From: Bremia lactucae
Taxonomy: Eukaryota; Oomycota; Peronosporomycetes; Peronosporales; Peronosporaceae
Direction: 5' to 3'
Assembly (NCBI RefSeq): GCF_004359215.1
Contig: NC_090628.1
Coordinates: 460,605 to 524,604, forward strand
Length of the DNA stretch: 64,000 bases
Below are positions 22,190 to 33,429 of this stretch, piece by piece. Numbering within the stretch: the first letter of the stretch is position 1; the number at the start of each line of letters is the position of its first letter. Under the pieces are notes generated by a model that was given only the letters and a program-made list of their open reading frames with translations, was not told where the DNA came from and did not search any database. A program made the translations under genes and the position numbers.

Positions 22190-22353
22190 ATATTAATACA
22201 ATTTTCATTTTACCCTCTTAAGTTAACTTGTCTTAAGGGAAGTCTTCCTCTGCACGTACAGTGTACGTCACCTAACGAAAGGCACCACTCACAACTGAAG
22301 CAGTGTGAAGTGGACTTGTACTGGAACAGTACAAGTCGTAGTGCCCCGTTACA
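22190..22353 (+). repeat. Inverted LTR type 1 fragment
   Basis: Matches the 3' third of LTR type 1 in plus orientation (GTACTGGAACAGTACAAG, then CCCCGTTACA ending at 22353). It abuts the minus-strand LTR without a gap, making a small inverted repeat. Confidence 0.75.
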
Positions 22354-22635
22354 CATATATAACAATAGATTGATCTTCGACCTGGACAATACGTTTCTTA
22401 AATTTTATAGTTCGATATTATTAACTATCGTATTATTCTAATATAATTTTAAGCTCCGATGTTTTTTCACTGATTAAAAAGAGCCCAAACGTTTCTAGCT
22501 TTTATGTTATCAATCATCAACCTGCGCCATCACGTTTCCCACAGTCATCCAAATCCGGACGAAGCTTGTAAAAAGGAAATCATTTATAACGAGTTCAACA
22601 AATCGCACGAATTCGGCCAATTGCAAAACTAGCAT
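22354..22635. other. 3' flank of the histidine phosphatase gene
   Basis: AT-rich, with no gene seen. It should hold the transcription end of the minus-strand gene at 22636. Confidence 0.4.
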
Positions 22636-23484
22636 TTAGTTTGCTGGTGGGAAGGCCTCAATAAGCAGAGGTAGGAACTCAGCTGTTGCAATTTTGTACA
22701 CGGGATGATTAACTACACCTAGAAGCGCAGCGGCAAATATGCTGTGGGAGACAACACCAACACTCTGTGATGACGTGTTCGAAAAGATAAAATTTAAGAA
22801 CTTTGTTGCACGAATTTTTATCTCAGCGTCAGTCTCACGATGATCAGAGGTCCACCATGGGTCCGCATCAGATTTAATTTTGCTGAAGTCCAAGTGAGGG
22901 TACTCGAGTCGCTTTTCAGAGATGCTGCGACGCTGGTCGCAAGTGCTCACACCCAGTATCTCCCGTGCTAACTCTACCACTGTGCTTTTGATGTTTTGTT
23001 GATTTTGGTACGCAACGGAGTAAGTATGAAGTGTACGCTCTAGCGGAGACACCAGCACATTGTCGAGATGTAAGCCCATAGAAATCTCACCGTCGAGCAT
23101 TTTCGACGCTTTTCCTGCTTGTATGACCCCGGTTTTTGTCAAGGGCGAATCCAAATACTCTGGCAGCTTAGAGTAGTAGCCGTCCCACGCGAACATGCCA
23201 TACTTGTTAGTAGCGACGTTGTGGATACCTTCACCATGACGCAGAAATACCAGAAGCTTCACATTTCTGCCTTCAAGTCGTCCCGCGGCAACTTCAGCAT
23301 GCACATCATGCCACGTGTATCCATCCTGCAGCCCCATGTGAGGAGGGTAAGACGCTGGGGGAGACTGGCTAGGATCCCGTTGACTAAAATATTTAGGAAT
23401 GTAGCGATACCGAGATGACGTAGGATGCTGGCCACTAGCTTTGCATATCACGAAAAGAAGCGCACCGAGGATTACCGCCAACAT
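22636..23484 (-). CDS. Secreted histidine phosphatase (phosphoglycerate-mutase-like)
   Basis: A 282-residue intact protein of the histidine phosphatase superfamily, which removes or transfers phosphate through a phospho-histidine. The RHG motif is at 82-84 (FLRHGEGIHN, nucleophile His83), a second Arg at 150 (SPLERT), an acid in REILG (near 175) and the second catalytic His247 (VSHSIF). All four core positions are present. Residues 1-18 (MLAVILGALLFVICKASG) form a signal peptide, so the product is probably secreted or in the secretory lumen; no RXLR motif is visible. The size matches secreted PGM-like phosphatases better than glycolytic dPGM (about 250 residues, no signal). The substrate is unknown. 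It is a single exon between Gypsy LTR debris and a Copia element. Confidence 0.9.
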   Translation of the reverse strand: MLAVILGALLFVICKASGQHPTSSRYRYIPKYFSQRDPSQSPPASYPPHMGLQDGYTWHDVHAEVAAGRLEGRNVKLLVFLRHGEGIHNVATNKYGMFAWDGYYSKLPEYLDSPLTKTGVIQAGKASKMLDGEISMGLHLDNVLVSPLERTLHTYSVAYQNQQNIKSTVVELAREILGVSTCDQRRSISEKRLEYPHLDFSKIKSDADPWWTSDHRETDAEIKIRATKFLNFIFSNTSSQSVGVVSHSIFAAALLGVVNHPVYKIATAEFLPLLIEAFPPAN

Positions 23485-24334
23485 TTTAGCGTTACGAGTT
23501 AAGCGAGATCCGAGAGACTGACGGAAAATTCAGATGTGAGGAGGAAAGGCTTCCAAACAGCAGAAATTTGTAGGACCTGGTACTGCGCTGATAGATGGGT
23601 TGTGGCAAATCAATCGCCGTTTTTATCACTTACTAACCATATCGAATTGTCGCGGATTTGCCGTTTTGCAATGTTAGGGTACCGCTCTTTGAAGCGAGCA
23701 ATTACTGCTACTTCAATGTTCTTCTGCATCTGCGGGAAGCCAGCCTTAAAGTTATCATTGCGACATGTCTGTGAGTAGTATTATGTGTGGCAGACTAGCC
23801 GGGAAAAATCCTTCTCCGAAAGATATGCACTTGCTCTGATCTGCATCAGCGAAAAGCAAAAGCACCACAAAGTGTGTACGAGGCGTTTTTCTAAGAATCT
23901 TTGCAATCTACTCGAAATTGAGCAAATCAAGTCTCAAAAACAACATTTTGCAATCACTTTTTCCATCTTTTTCATGTACTTGATGATCGTATGAGCAATG
24001 CAAGGCTACAAAAAGGGTATGCGTTCGCAGGCAATCCTTGTGCAAGGGGCTTCAGTAACCAAGTCTTTACTTGTTCATAAAAATTAATCAAGTACACTCG
24101 AACAATTTTCTTGGTAGGAACAAATACGTAGCAACGGTCAAGATATATTCTGTACACCTGAGCGAAACTGACCACTGCATTTTAGCACCACCCACTCTTA
24201 AGAAATTGATCTTAAGAAATTGAGGTCTTACGGAATTTATTGAAATATTCTGCGTTGTCACTTTTATCAAACAAAATATTGCACTGTAGGTTAGAGCAGC
24301 TAAAATTATTAAAAAATGATCCGTAGCATAGAGC
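23485..24334. other. Upstream region of the phosphatase gene
   Basis: 850 bp with no convincing gene; small frames at 23536-23778 and 23785-23994 carry no domain. The phosphatase promoter should lie next to 23485. Direct TTAAGAAATTGA repeats occur near 24199-24223. Confidence 0.4.
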
Positions 24335-24341
24335 GGTATTG

Positions 24342-26871
24342 TTGAAGGTGGAGCATCAGGCGACGCCCCAGCAAAATGGAATGGCTGAACGAATGAATAG
24401 GACACTGACGGAACGTGCAAGGTCGATGCTAAATCACATGCAAGTGGAAAAGAAGTGGTGGGCTGAAGCTATAAATACAGCTGTATATGTGACCAACCGG
24501 GTCACGTGCGCTTCATCCCCGACGAAGACTCCAATTGAGATGTGTTTTGGCTTGAAGCCAGACATGTCACACATGCGCGTTTTTGGTGCTCAAGGTTACG
24601 CACACATTGACAAAGCAAAACGTGCTTAATTGGACAAGAAGGCATTTCGGTGCATGTTTCTTGGTTATTCACACGAAGTGAAGGGTTATCGTGTCTGGAA
24701 TTATAATTCAGAAAAACTTGAAGTCACAAGGTCAGTGACATTTCAAGAACAGCCACGGACGAAGTATGTACAAGTTGTTGATGACGCACCAGTATCAACT
24801 CGTCAGCACGCAAAAATAAATGGCGAAGGAGACGATGATATCAGGGTTCAATCACCAATTTCTTCGAATCACGATGAAATTGAACCTATGGAGGTTGATC
24901 AGACTAACGGTGATCAAATAGTCTCGCCTCCTCAAGAATTAACGTCGTTGGGTACACGTCTAGAGAATGGACATGAAGATGATATTGCTTTCGATATCGA
25001 TGACGTGTACATGGAGCCAGCTAATTGAGGATGATATTCAGGCCATTGTGCCCAGGGAGGGATGGACTAATCTCGATGACAGTCTAGAGACACATTCATC
25101 TCGTGTTAGTGGACACAATAACCCTCTCGCAATATCTCCTCCAAGTACAGACTCACAAGCTTTGGTTCCGGTCGGGATGTCAGATGCTATTGTTTCGTCA
25201 CGAGGAGATGAACCTGTAGAACGTGCCTCAAAACGATATCGTATTGAATATGATCAAGCTAATGCGGCATTTGAAACCCCATCAACGTACCAAGATGCTG
25301 TGAAGTCTCCACAAAGTATGATGTGGAAAGAAGCGATAGAAGCCGAACTGAAGGCACTAGATAGCAAAAAGACGTGGAGTCCCGTGGACAATTTGTTAAA
25401 CAAGAAGGTAATTGGAACTAAGTGGGTGTTCGCCATCAAGCGAAATGAAAATGGTGATGTTGAGCGATATAAGGCTCGGCTTGTGGCATTAGGTTATCGT
25501 CAGACCTATGGAATTGATTACTGGCAACATACCGCGAAACACACGAATTGAATTCATGTTCGCAACCGGAGAATACGTGTCGTGATGGCTATATTCCAAT
25601 ATGATGTCGATACAGCATTTATCAATGGTGTTCTCGAAGAAGAGGTGTTTCTTAATACACCCGAGGGCGTTAAAATGAAATCGAGTCAAGTGCTGAAGCT
25701 AAATCGAAGCCTGTATGGACTTAAACAAGCTGCTGCAACATGGTTTAAGACTATTTCAGGCGTTTTCAAGAGCATGGGATTTGTGGCGTGCGTTTCGGAT
25801 CCGTGTGTATTTGTTCGTCGATTTGACAATTTTTCATGGACTTACGTGACGTTATATGTCGATGACATGCTCATTGGTGGCATTTCGTACGACTCAATTA
25901 AGCAAGTTGCTGATGAATTGTCTACTAAATTTCAGCTCAAGAGACTGGGTAAAGTGCGATTTGTTCTGGGCATCGAAGTTGACTACAAGATGGAGGAGAA
26001 ACGACTCAAGATCTGTCAAAGCGCGTGGATAGCAAGAATGGTTGAAAAATTCAATCAAGATAATGCTAGGCCGGTGTATAATCCGGGTATGGAAGACCAG
26101 AACATGATAAGTGTGAAGTGATGGACCCAAAAATGAAAAATCGTCCGTATCGTTCATTGGTGGGTTCACTTCTCTACGTGGCAACCGGCACAAGACCCGA
26201 TATTGCATTCGCGGTGTGTCAATTGAGTCGACACTTAGAAAAACCAAGTGAAGAACATTGGAATGCAGCTATCCGAGTGCTGCGTTATTTAAAGTCAACC
26301 GCTATGGATGGAATCTGCTATCGGAGCAAGTCACGCGAACTGCAGTTGAGTGCATTTAGTGACGCTGATTGGGGCAGTAACAAGGACAAATGACGCTCAA
26401 CATCAGGTGTGATGGTGATGGTCAACGGATCACCCGTGATTTTTTTTCAAGTCAAAAATGCAAAACAGTGTGTCGCTAAGCACTGCCGAAGCCGAATATG
26501 TGGCTTTATCATTGTGTATACAAGAAGTATTGTGGACTAAATCGCTATTGCTGGAGATGAAGGTCAAGATTAATGGTCCAGTAATGGTGTACGAGGACAA
26601 TCAAAGTGTGATTGCTATCGCGAAAAATGAAGGATATCAAAGTCGTGCGAAGCACATTGATATACGCTATCATTTTGTCCGTGATCAAGTCAAAAACAAG
26701 GTAATACAGCTGGAGTATATTAAAACCAAGTTACAGCTCGCTGATTTCCTGACCAAGACAATTTCGACAACGAAGTTTCAATTTCTCGTGGCCAAGACCA
26801 ATATTAGAAACTTCTCGTCGAGGAGGAGTGTTGAAGGTGGAACATCAGGCGACGGTTCGTTGTCGTGCTGA
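24342..26871 (+). pseudogene. Copia Pol remnant (integrase, RT, RNase H)
   Basis: 24342-25028: integrase C-terminus with TPQQNGMAERMNRTL and FRCMFLGYSHEVKGYR, and one in-frame TAA (24627-24629). 24967-25551: hinge and RT start (FGIDYW-like YGIDYWQH). 25582-26121: RT palm with QYDVDTAFINGVLEEEVF, LNRSLYGLKQAA and an intact YVDDMLIGG. 26118-26393: RGTRPDIAFAVCQL-type tail. 26458-26871: RNase H (STAEAEYVALS, KHIDIRYHF). At least four stops or frameshifts make it inactive, though the YVDD motif survives. Confidence 0.9.
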
Positions 26872-27028
26872 TGTGGCGGTTACTGTCGTGAATGACACAA
26901 GAAGAAGAGCAAGCGAAGCTGTTACATTTAAGTACGTAACATGTATGAGGGTTTTATAAGAACGAATTTACTTTTCCATTTTCCCTACACGAAGACATTC
27001 TTACGCAGTGTGTTGTCATACCCCAACA
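26829..27028 (+). repeat. 3' LTR of the Copia element
   Basis: 200 bp, TGTTG...CAACA, directly after a purine tract (GAGGAGGAG). It is followed by the target-site duplication GGTAT. Its first 24 bp match 24340-24363 with one difference. Confidence 0.88.
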
Positions 27029-27033
27029 GGTAT

Positions 27034-27499
27034 CACATGACAGTAAAACATTATACAAATCTACCCAGATTGAGCACCGTGCCTTCCTCAATTGTAGCCA
27101 CTATCACTGCATAAAGCAAGGGCTAAGTTTAGCTTTCAACATAATCTTTGATATGCGGGATAGTTCCTGACAATCCGCAAGTTTTTTAAGAAGTTCAGCA
27201 AACATTAAATTTGTTAGGATTTAGCCAGGGCACAAGCTTAAAGACGAACATTGTGACATAATAAATTATGAAAATTGCTAAATTCACACCCTTTTTCGTT
27301 AAATTGACACCTTTTTTTATTTTGAGTTTGAAGTGCGAGGGAGGCGGCTGGGGCTAATTATAGCGTAATACGTTGTCTTAATGTATGCAGGAGTTATTGG
27401 TCGCATGATTATTCTTAAGGGTGACATGGGGGGTAACAACACCATTGCTGAGGTAAAGTCGGATAGCCATCATACCAATACTAATCACTTTGCGCTTAC
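27034..27499. other. Unassigned flank
   Basis: 466 bp between the Copia element and the next LTR, with no open frame of note. I see nothing recognisable. Confidence 0.4.
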
Positions 27500-27939
27500 T
27501 GTAACGGGTGTATCGTTACATGAAATTAACACTTAAAGGTTGTTAATTAATATATAATCTAAGAGGTAGATAATATTTGGAGAATATTACTATACATGGT
27601 AATATTCTAAAGGCTTATCCAATGGTAGATATAGACCATTATATCTACTTTCTTCGCGGTTCAGTCAGCGCTGGACGCGCGCAAAGAGAAAGACAGATAA
27701 GACTTTTAGTACATATTTTGTAAAAGTTTATAATTAAGTTAGTTTTAAGTAGGTAGACAAGAAGAACTTAATTATATTGATACAGTTTTTAATTAACCCT
27801 CTTTAAAGCAAGTGTTTTAAAGAAAAGACTTCTTCTGCACGTACTAGTGTACGTGAAGTGACGTGAGGCACCACTCGCACTGAGGCAGTGCGAAGTGGAC
27901 TTGTACTAGAGCAGTACAGGTCTGCAGTAGCCCGTTACA
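27500..27939 (+). repeat. LTR type 1, plus orientation
   Basis: 440 bp from TGTAACGGGTG to CCCGTTACA, followed by the primer-binding site TGGTAGCAC at 27942. Confidence 0.88.
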
Positions 27940-27969
27940 CCTGGTAGCACTTTGTAGTCCGTCCAAGGA

Positions 27970-28240
27970 CCACAGTTCCAATCATCTAACATGAACATGT
28001 TAGATGAAATGAAAATACGCATCACGTTTCGCGTGATAGCTACTCCTTTCTAAGTGACATAGAAAGGAGTGCGGTCGAACGAATGAGTTCGAGCGTAGGG
28101 AACGATGCCATCTTGGCCATGCTGTCCGATTTCGGACAGAGATGCCCTCCATTCAGCCATCGCCAAGTCCATACAACATGAACTTGACGAGGCGAAGGAG
28201 AAGGTAGCCTTGCTTAATCAGCAAGACTCTCAACACGCAG
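27970..28240 (+). pseudogene. Gypsy Gag start fragment, plus
   Basis: Contains the Gag N-terminal region in plus orientation (RDALHSAIAKSIQHELDEAKEKVALLNQQ at 28130-28227, read here in parts), homologous to 29160-29280 on the other strand. It is truncated by the head-to-head junction. Confidence 0.8.
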
Positions 28241-28243
28241 AAG

Positions 28244-29433
28244 TTGAGGTTGATGAGGTATCCCTCATCACCTGGTGCAGAGGCACATAATGATTGTGTG
28301 TCTGGAGCAACTTTAGTCAAGGGATACACAAATTCTCTTGAGGTTGCTGGATCAGTAGGGCGTTGCGCCCCTACTGACCCCGACCGCTTTTTGGCGGTCC
28401 GCCTCGGTGTTGCGATTTCGCAACAACGTCGGACCCGCGACCGTTGCCCTTTTTGTCATTCGGTCCATAATGCAATCGCTTATTGTTCGAAAAACGAGGA
28501 TTCTCGCTTTCAACATAAGAGAGGTCCATCGGTTCTGGACCTCCTAGCTCGTGTCGTCTTGGAGGACGATACGATGACGAACTAGCTTGAGCCTGTCTCA
28601 AGCTAAAGTCCTCCTGTATCGCTACGGATTTTGCTTCTACATGTATTTCCAATTCCAAGCGGAACAGGTGGGTCTTTACGGGACCATCCGTAAGACCTTG
28701 CATGAACACCGTAATCAACGTGTGTTCATGAACGGGGTTGTTTGTGATACAACTCATAAGAGTCGTATGCGCTGGGCACAAGCGTGAACATCACGCTTGC
28801 CTTTCTTGAGTTTCAGAAGCTCTTATCGATCTCTGAACTCAGCCCTCGGCGGTTGGAACGTCTGTTTGAGCCGGGCTTTAAAAGCCTCTAGCGACCCAAA
28901 GACGTATGGGTCGCGCAACTTAAGGCCCAATGCCAAGTTTTGGCACGACCTGCCAAATCTGATTGAGCGGATGCGACTTGCATTTGCTCGTCGACGATGT
29001 GACGTGCCCGTATGGCATCGTCCAACTCGACAAACCATCTCAAGAAGGAGTCTTCTTCGACTCCCCTATACTTAGAGATGTCAATCTTTAAAGTTTCAAA
29101 ACGACGCCTTTGCGTCATCCCAGGTACAGGGGTCTGTACCAGTTGTAACGTCAACAGTTCTGCCTGTTGAGAGCCTTGCTGATTAAGCAAGGCTACCTTC
29201 TCCTTCGCCTCGTCAAGTTCATGTTGTATGAACTTGGCGATGGCTGAATGGAGGGCATCTCTGTCCAGACTGGGCAGCATGGCCAAGATGGCACCATTCC
29301 CTACGGTCGAACTCATTTGTTCGACCGCACTCCGTACTATGTCACGTAGAAAGGAGTAGCTATCATTCGAAACGCGATGCGTATTCCCACTATCATCTAA
29401 CATGGACATGTTAGATGTGAAAAATGTGGTCAT
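28244..29433 (-). pseudogene. Gypsy Gag, copy C
   Basis: Open from MTTFFTSNMSML at 29433 to 28888, then a frameshift at TWHWALSC identical to copy B. Other frames continue it at 28823-29038 and 28371-28781 (VFMQGLTDGPVKTHLF). It ends at the junction with the plus-strand arm. Confidence 0.85.
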
Positions 29434-29459
29434 TGGACGGACTAGATAGTGCTACCAGG

Positions 29460-29899
29460 TGTAACGGGTCACTACGACTTGTACTGCTTCAGTACAAGTC
29501 CACTTCGCACTGTTTCAGTGCGAGTGGTGCCTCACGTCACTTCACGTACACTAGTACGTGCAGAGGAAGATTCGCATTAAGAAGCTTGCTTTAAAGAGTG
29601 TTAAAAGTAAACTGAATTTGATATAATTCAGTTCTTCTGTTTCTATCTATTTAATACAAACTTGATTATAATCTGATACAATTCATATAATTAAGTCATA
29701 TCTGTCTTTCTCTTTGCCCGCGTCCAGCGCTGACTGAACCGCGGAGAATGTAGATATAATGGCCTATATATACCAACGGATAAGCTTTCCGAATATTACC
29801 ATGCAAAGTAATATTCTTCAAATATTATCTACCTTTTAGATATTATATTAATTAACTACCTTTAAGTGTTGTTTTCATGTGACGATACGCCCCGTTACA
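29460..29899 (-). repeat. LTR type 1 of copy C, minus
   Basis: 440 bp from TGTAACGGG to CCCCGTTACA, next to a minus-strand TGGTAGCAC primer site. It lacks the 83-bp insertion of copy B. Confidence 0.88.
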
Positions 29900-30333
29900 T
29901 CAATGGTGTCTAAATTCGACAAACTATCTGTCGCCTTCGAATGCCTGAAGCTTAGTCTTTTTTTAATTTTGAAGCTTTCGGGTCGATGTGAAAGCGTCGG
30001 CCCGCTAGCAGCATATAAATGCTGCTGTCTCAACAGATCCAACTCTTGAGCATCCTGTTTTCTCAACACCCCCGCATTAAAGAGCCTTGCTGGTGAAGCA
30101 AGGCTACTTTTTCTTTGATTCGCCGAGTTCATGTTGTATGAATTCGGCTGTGGCCGCATATTGTCATGTGTGCCCAGGGTAAACAGCATGGCGCCATTAA
30201 CTGTCCCGACTACGACCGAACTCATGTCTTCGATCACTCTCCATTCAAGGTCACTCAAATGAGCGAACCTCTCACGAGTTGCGTGATAGCCTTCTTGAGG
30301 GGCTTGAAAGCTTCCACCTTGATCATCCAACAT
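29900..30333 (-). pseudogene. Gypsy Gag N-terminal fragment (third family)
   Basis: The minus frame begins MLDDQGGSFQ at 30333. It resembles the N-terminal Gag layout of the other copies (MLDD..., a helix, then QELDLLRQQ), but the sequence is distinct. It breaks off at the LTR end at 29899, so the copy C block sits at or inside it. Confidence 0.6.
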
Positions 30334-30383
30334 GTCTATGTTGGATGGAACGTGCGGGGGCCGTTGAACGAAAGTGCTTCCAG

Positions 30384-30870
30384 GTGTAACGAAGTATTCT
30401 TTGTTAGTACTGACAACTGTACTCGTGAAGCTACACCGATTACAGTGATGGTGGGGTGGCTCAGTTAGTTCACGTACACGACGTGCAGAGGAGATTACAG
30501 GTAGCTAAGTATTCTTAGCTACCAAAGGTTTGTTCTAAGGGTTTGAAACAGAAAATAGTAAAGCTGTATTAATGTATTAAGTTCCTACGTAGCGATCTTT
30601 TATTTACTACTGACTTTATTATATTAATAGCAAACTATGTATGGCGCCTACTTGCGCACCGCACAATCGTGTCTTTTAGCGACTGGTGGAATTGATATAA
30701 ACTGAATCAACCACTCAATAGAATTAATGTCTTATTGCATCTAAATTACCAAACGTGGTAATATTGGAACTATCAAGTCAAAATTACTAAGATAATAATT
30801 GGTGTTTCTTTATTTATTCCTCTCCTAGGAAATAATATTTATAATTCCTCTTATAGGAAATAATATTTAT
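30384..30870 (-). repeat. LTR related to the 9920-16232 family, minus
   Basis: Starts TGTAACGAAG at 30384 after an AGGTG primer-side sequence. It shares TAATGTCTTATTGCATC, TTACCAAACGTGG-like and CCTAGGAAATAATATTTAT blocks with 15731-16232 and 40640-40800. The right end near 30870 (CGGGACACC) is decayed. Confidence 0.65.
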
Positions 30871-30914
30871 GGAACGGGACACCCGGAGCAAGAGGACTCC
30901 CTACCCAAAGGGCG

Positions 30915-31771
30915 ATGGCTAGAACCAGCGTGCGAGACGCACGGGTTCTGCATCGACCACTGAGGGGTCGGGAAATGCAGGAGCGCAGTGGGGCGGGATG
31001 CCCTACTGACGCGGACTCTGAAGCTACCCCTAAGTTCAGAGTTGAGGAACAAATAAGTAGCATAGTCTCTGAGGTCTCGAAATTTCGGACCTCAACCCTG
31101 CTGGTCTATAGCGCTTATGTAAGAGGCTATGACCAGGTGATGACCCTCCTGGATTCGGGTGCATCACAAAATTTTGTGAACCTCGCGGCTCTAAGAAAGA
31201 GACCGGCGATGATTGAGTCGCTTTGCCAGGATGGCAAGCGAGAAGAGGCGACCGTTCGTTTAGCGAACGGCGCGCTCGTTAAGTCTGAGGGAGTTCAGGT
31301 AGAACTCGCCTTCAGCTTTAGTGACTTCTCTTGTAAAGAGAAGTTCACAGTGCTAGGTATGAAGAGTCCGTATGACCTCATCCTAGGCATGCCATGATTG
31401 GCAAAGTACCAACCATGGATAGACTGGCAAAGGTCCGATTTCGGAGCACATTAAGGTGCCCACGTTTATAAACGGACTACGGCATGGCCTATCGCGACAG
31501 GTCCTTTACAGAAAGGTGCCGTCGACGATGGAAGAGGCAATCCAAAATTGCCTTAGTTGAGGAGCAATCCAACAACAGTGCCTCGGCGATAGCTTGGTAT
31601 AAGCCGTCGGCCGAGAGGACAGGTCCCACTCCCATAGAGTTGGGCAATACAGACGTTGCCTGTTATAAATGCGGCAAGCGCGGCCATATAATGGCTCGCT
31701 GCTATGCCAGGGTCCCTGCTGGGACGAAGACGCCCACACCCCGTTACAAACAGGGTGGTAGTAGTTTGTGA
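30915..31771 (+). pseudogene. Gypsy protease followed by gag zinc knuckle (order reversed)
   Basis: 30915-31397 encodes a retroviral aspartic protease with LLDSGASQNFVNL (active site D-S-G) and YDLILGMP. After a stop, 31420-31771 encodes a Gag C-terminus: GLSRQV-like capsid end, IALVEEQSNNSASAIAW and the CCHC knuckle CYKCGKRGHIMARC. In a normal element gag precedes protease. Here the order is reversed on one strand, so the pieces come from a rearrangement or from two insertions. Confidence 0.8.
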
Positions 31772-33429
31772 AAAGAGGACGACTTCGTTATATCACATCA
31801 TTATACTTTTCTAAGCGCAATCCATCATTTTTGGGAAAAGTTCGTTTGGTGTAACAAAATGTGGATACGGGATGAACGAATTATGCAATTGCTACGCTCC
31901 AAATTAGAAAGGATAGAGGTTTGCTCGATTTCAGACCTGCAAATTCGCAGGACGGGTCCGACTGAGTTCCTCTTCAGAATGCATCCGGCTAGACCGCAGT
32001 ATCTCAGTCGAAATAATGGCGATGTGTAACGTATTGAAGGTGATGGTGCAACTCTGCAGTTACATATGTGCACACATAGGAAACGATAGCTTTATTTGCA
32101 TAGTTTAATAAAGTGTTTGTATGCAATGTGTATGGTTTTTGTAGCTCCGCCGGTTACATGTGGCAGCATTTGAGAGGTCGCGGGTTCGGGTTCCGCCAAT
32201 GCCGGAAGTTGAAGCCTATAGGGAACTGATATGAGGGGTTCATCAACGCTATCCTTCCAGATAGTGACGTCCCTCGTTTTTGTGCTGAAACTTTCAACAT
32301 AAGGAAAGTAACGCAATTACAAACCAATGATCGCGAAGAACGGATGGCTAGCAACATTTTTGTAGGAATGAATGGACGTGAATCAATTCACTCACAAATA
32401 ACACACTCAATTAATATACTCACTTTTTGTTTTACAGTCTCGGCCACAAGTAACAACTCTGCAAGCATATACCTTCTTTATAATGGCACCCTGCTGGCAG
32501 CTTTTTGCAGAATGGAGCTGAATTATCACTTGGTTGTCGGCTTCGACATCCGCTTCCGTTAAGTATGTTTTGATTATGACTGGTCAACGGTGCTAAGAGG
32601 TCATATTGTTGTGAAGAGATAGGAGCTCCAGGATTCCGCTAAAGCAAGGTCCACTAGCAGCAGAGCACCGATGTTATTCCGCTGGTTCTTCTTAAACCGT
32701 GTCCCGCAACTAGAACTGGTTCAAACGGGAAAGATTACCTTGGGCAGAACGTCTCTGGATTCAAGGAATAGTGTTTTATGAACATCCCCACTATCATCGT
32801 TACCCCTGTGACCCTGTGGAGTAGGAGCGCATCTCGTGAATACGTCCAGTCGTAATCCAATTTCCCGGCTCGCATTCAAGCTTTATAAACGTCGGCTGGC
32901 GGCAGCTTTTGAAGGCATTGCTACTGCGGTCGGACGTTGGCGTCAGCACGGACTAATGACAGAAGGCAGCAGCGCATGAATCAGCATTTTGTTTAAAGTT
33001 TAGAATCACGAGAACGGACTCATGGAAGCAAAGTTTGGAGGTGCTACTGAAATGCACAACGCAACTAAATCTCCACCATGTAAGTCAACCCGAGAATAAT
33101 AATTGTCGGGCTTTACCCGAGTGTCAAGGTATAATTAAACCCCAGTTCATGTATTCCAGAACTCAAGGAAAACTCGCGCATGTTGAAGATACTTCATCAG
33201 TTTATGAATAGGCTAACGTGAGACGCATCATGTGGTGGATCGATATACTGTAAGCAGTGTGAATCAACGAGCTCCAGAGATACTGCCACAGCAGTGGTAT
33301 CGACTACACTAACGGTTTCAAGATGATGTAATTGCCGGATTGAAGGTATGGCAATGCATTTGGGTTCTCATGAGTAGCATGCGCTTCACCCATTTTTTGA
33401 GAGTGCGAAATGAGGCTGTCTTTTAAGCA
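31772..33429. other. Repeat-derived region with no gene
   Basis: About 1.66 kb. A minus frame at 32092-32316 contains RDVTIWKDSVDEPLISVPY, which recalls the hinge after Copia integrase, so part may be an old Copia remnant on the minus strand. A plus frame at 32344-32562 has no domain. The remainder toward 33430 looks like decayed sequence upstream of the Copia RT piece. Confidence 0.35.

Larger units (their letters stand above)
24340..27028 (+). mobile_element. Ty1/Copia retrotransposon with TSD and collapsed 5' end
   Basis: Bounded by TGTTGAAGG at 24340 and CCCCAACA at 27028, with a 5-bp target-site duplication GGTAT at 24335-24339 and 27029-27033. The 3' LTR is complete (26829-27028, 200 bp). 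At the 5' side only about 24 bp of LTR remain, fused straight into integrase; the rest of the 5' LTR, gag, protease and the first part of integrase are gone. RT and RNase H remain in broken frames. Confidence 0.9.
27500..29899. mobile_element. Head-to-head Gypsy LTR-gag inverted repeat, copy C
   Basis: Plus-strand LTR (27500-27939) and the start of gag (to about 28240) meet a minus-strand gag (28244-29433) and LTR (29460-29899). The arms are homologous and inverted: both LTRs are 440 bp, differing by several percent. The junction near 28235-28245 joins gag codon regions head to head. The flanks CTTAC and TCAAT are not a target-site duplication, so it arose by rearrangement rather than one insertion. 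Confidence 0.85.

Noticed and set aside
24340..26853. 24-bp direct repeat (24340-24363 and 26829-26852), at first taken as a dispersed motif.
   Set aside because: They are the two LTR starts of one Copia element, proven by the GGTAT duplication.
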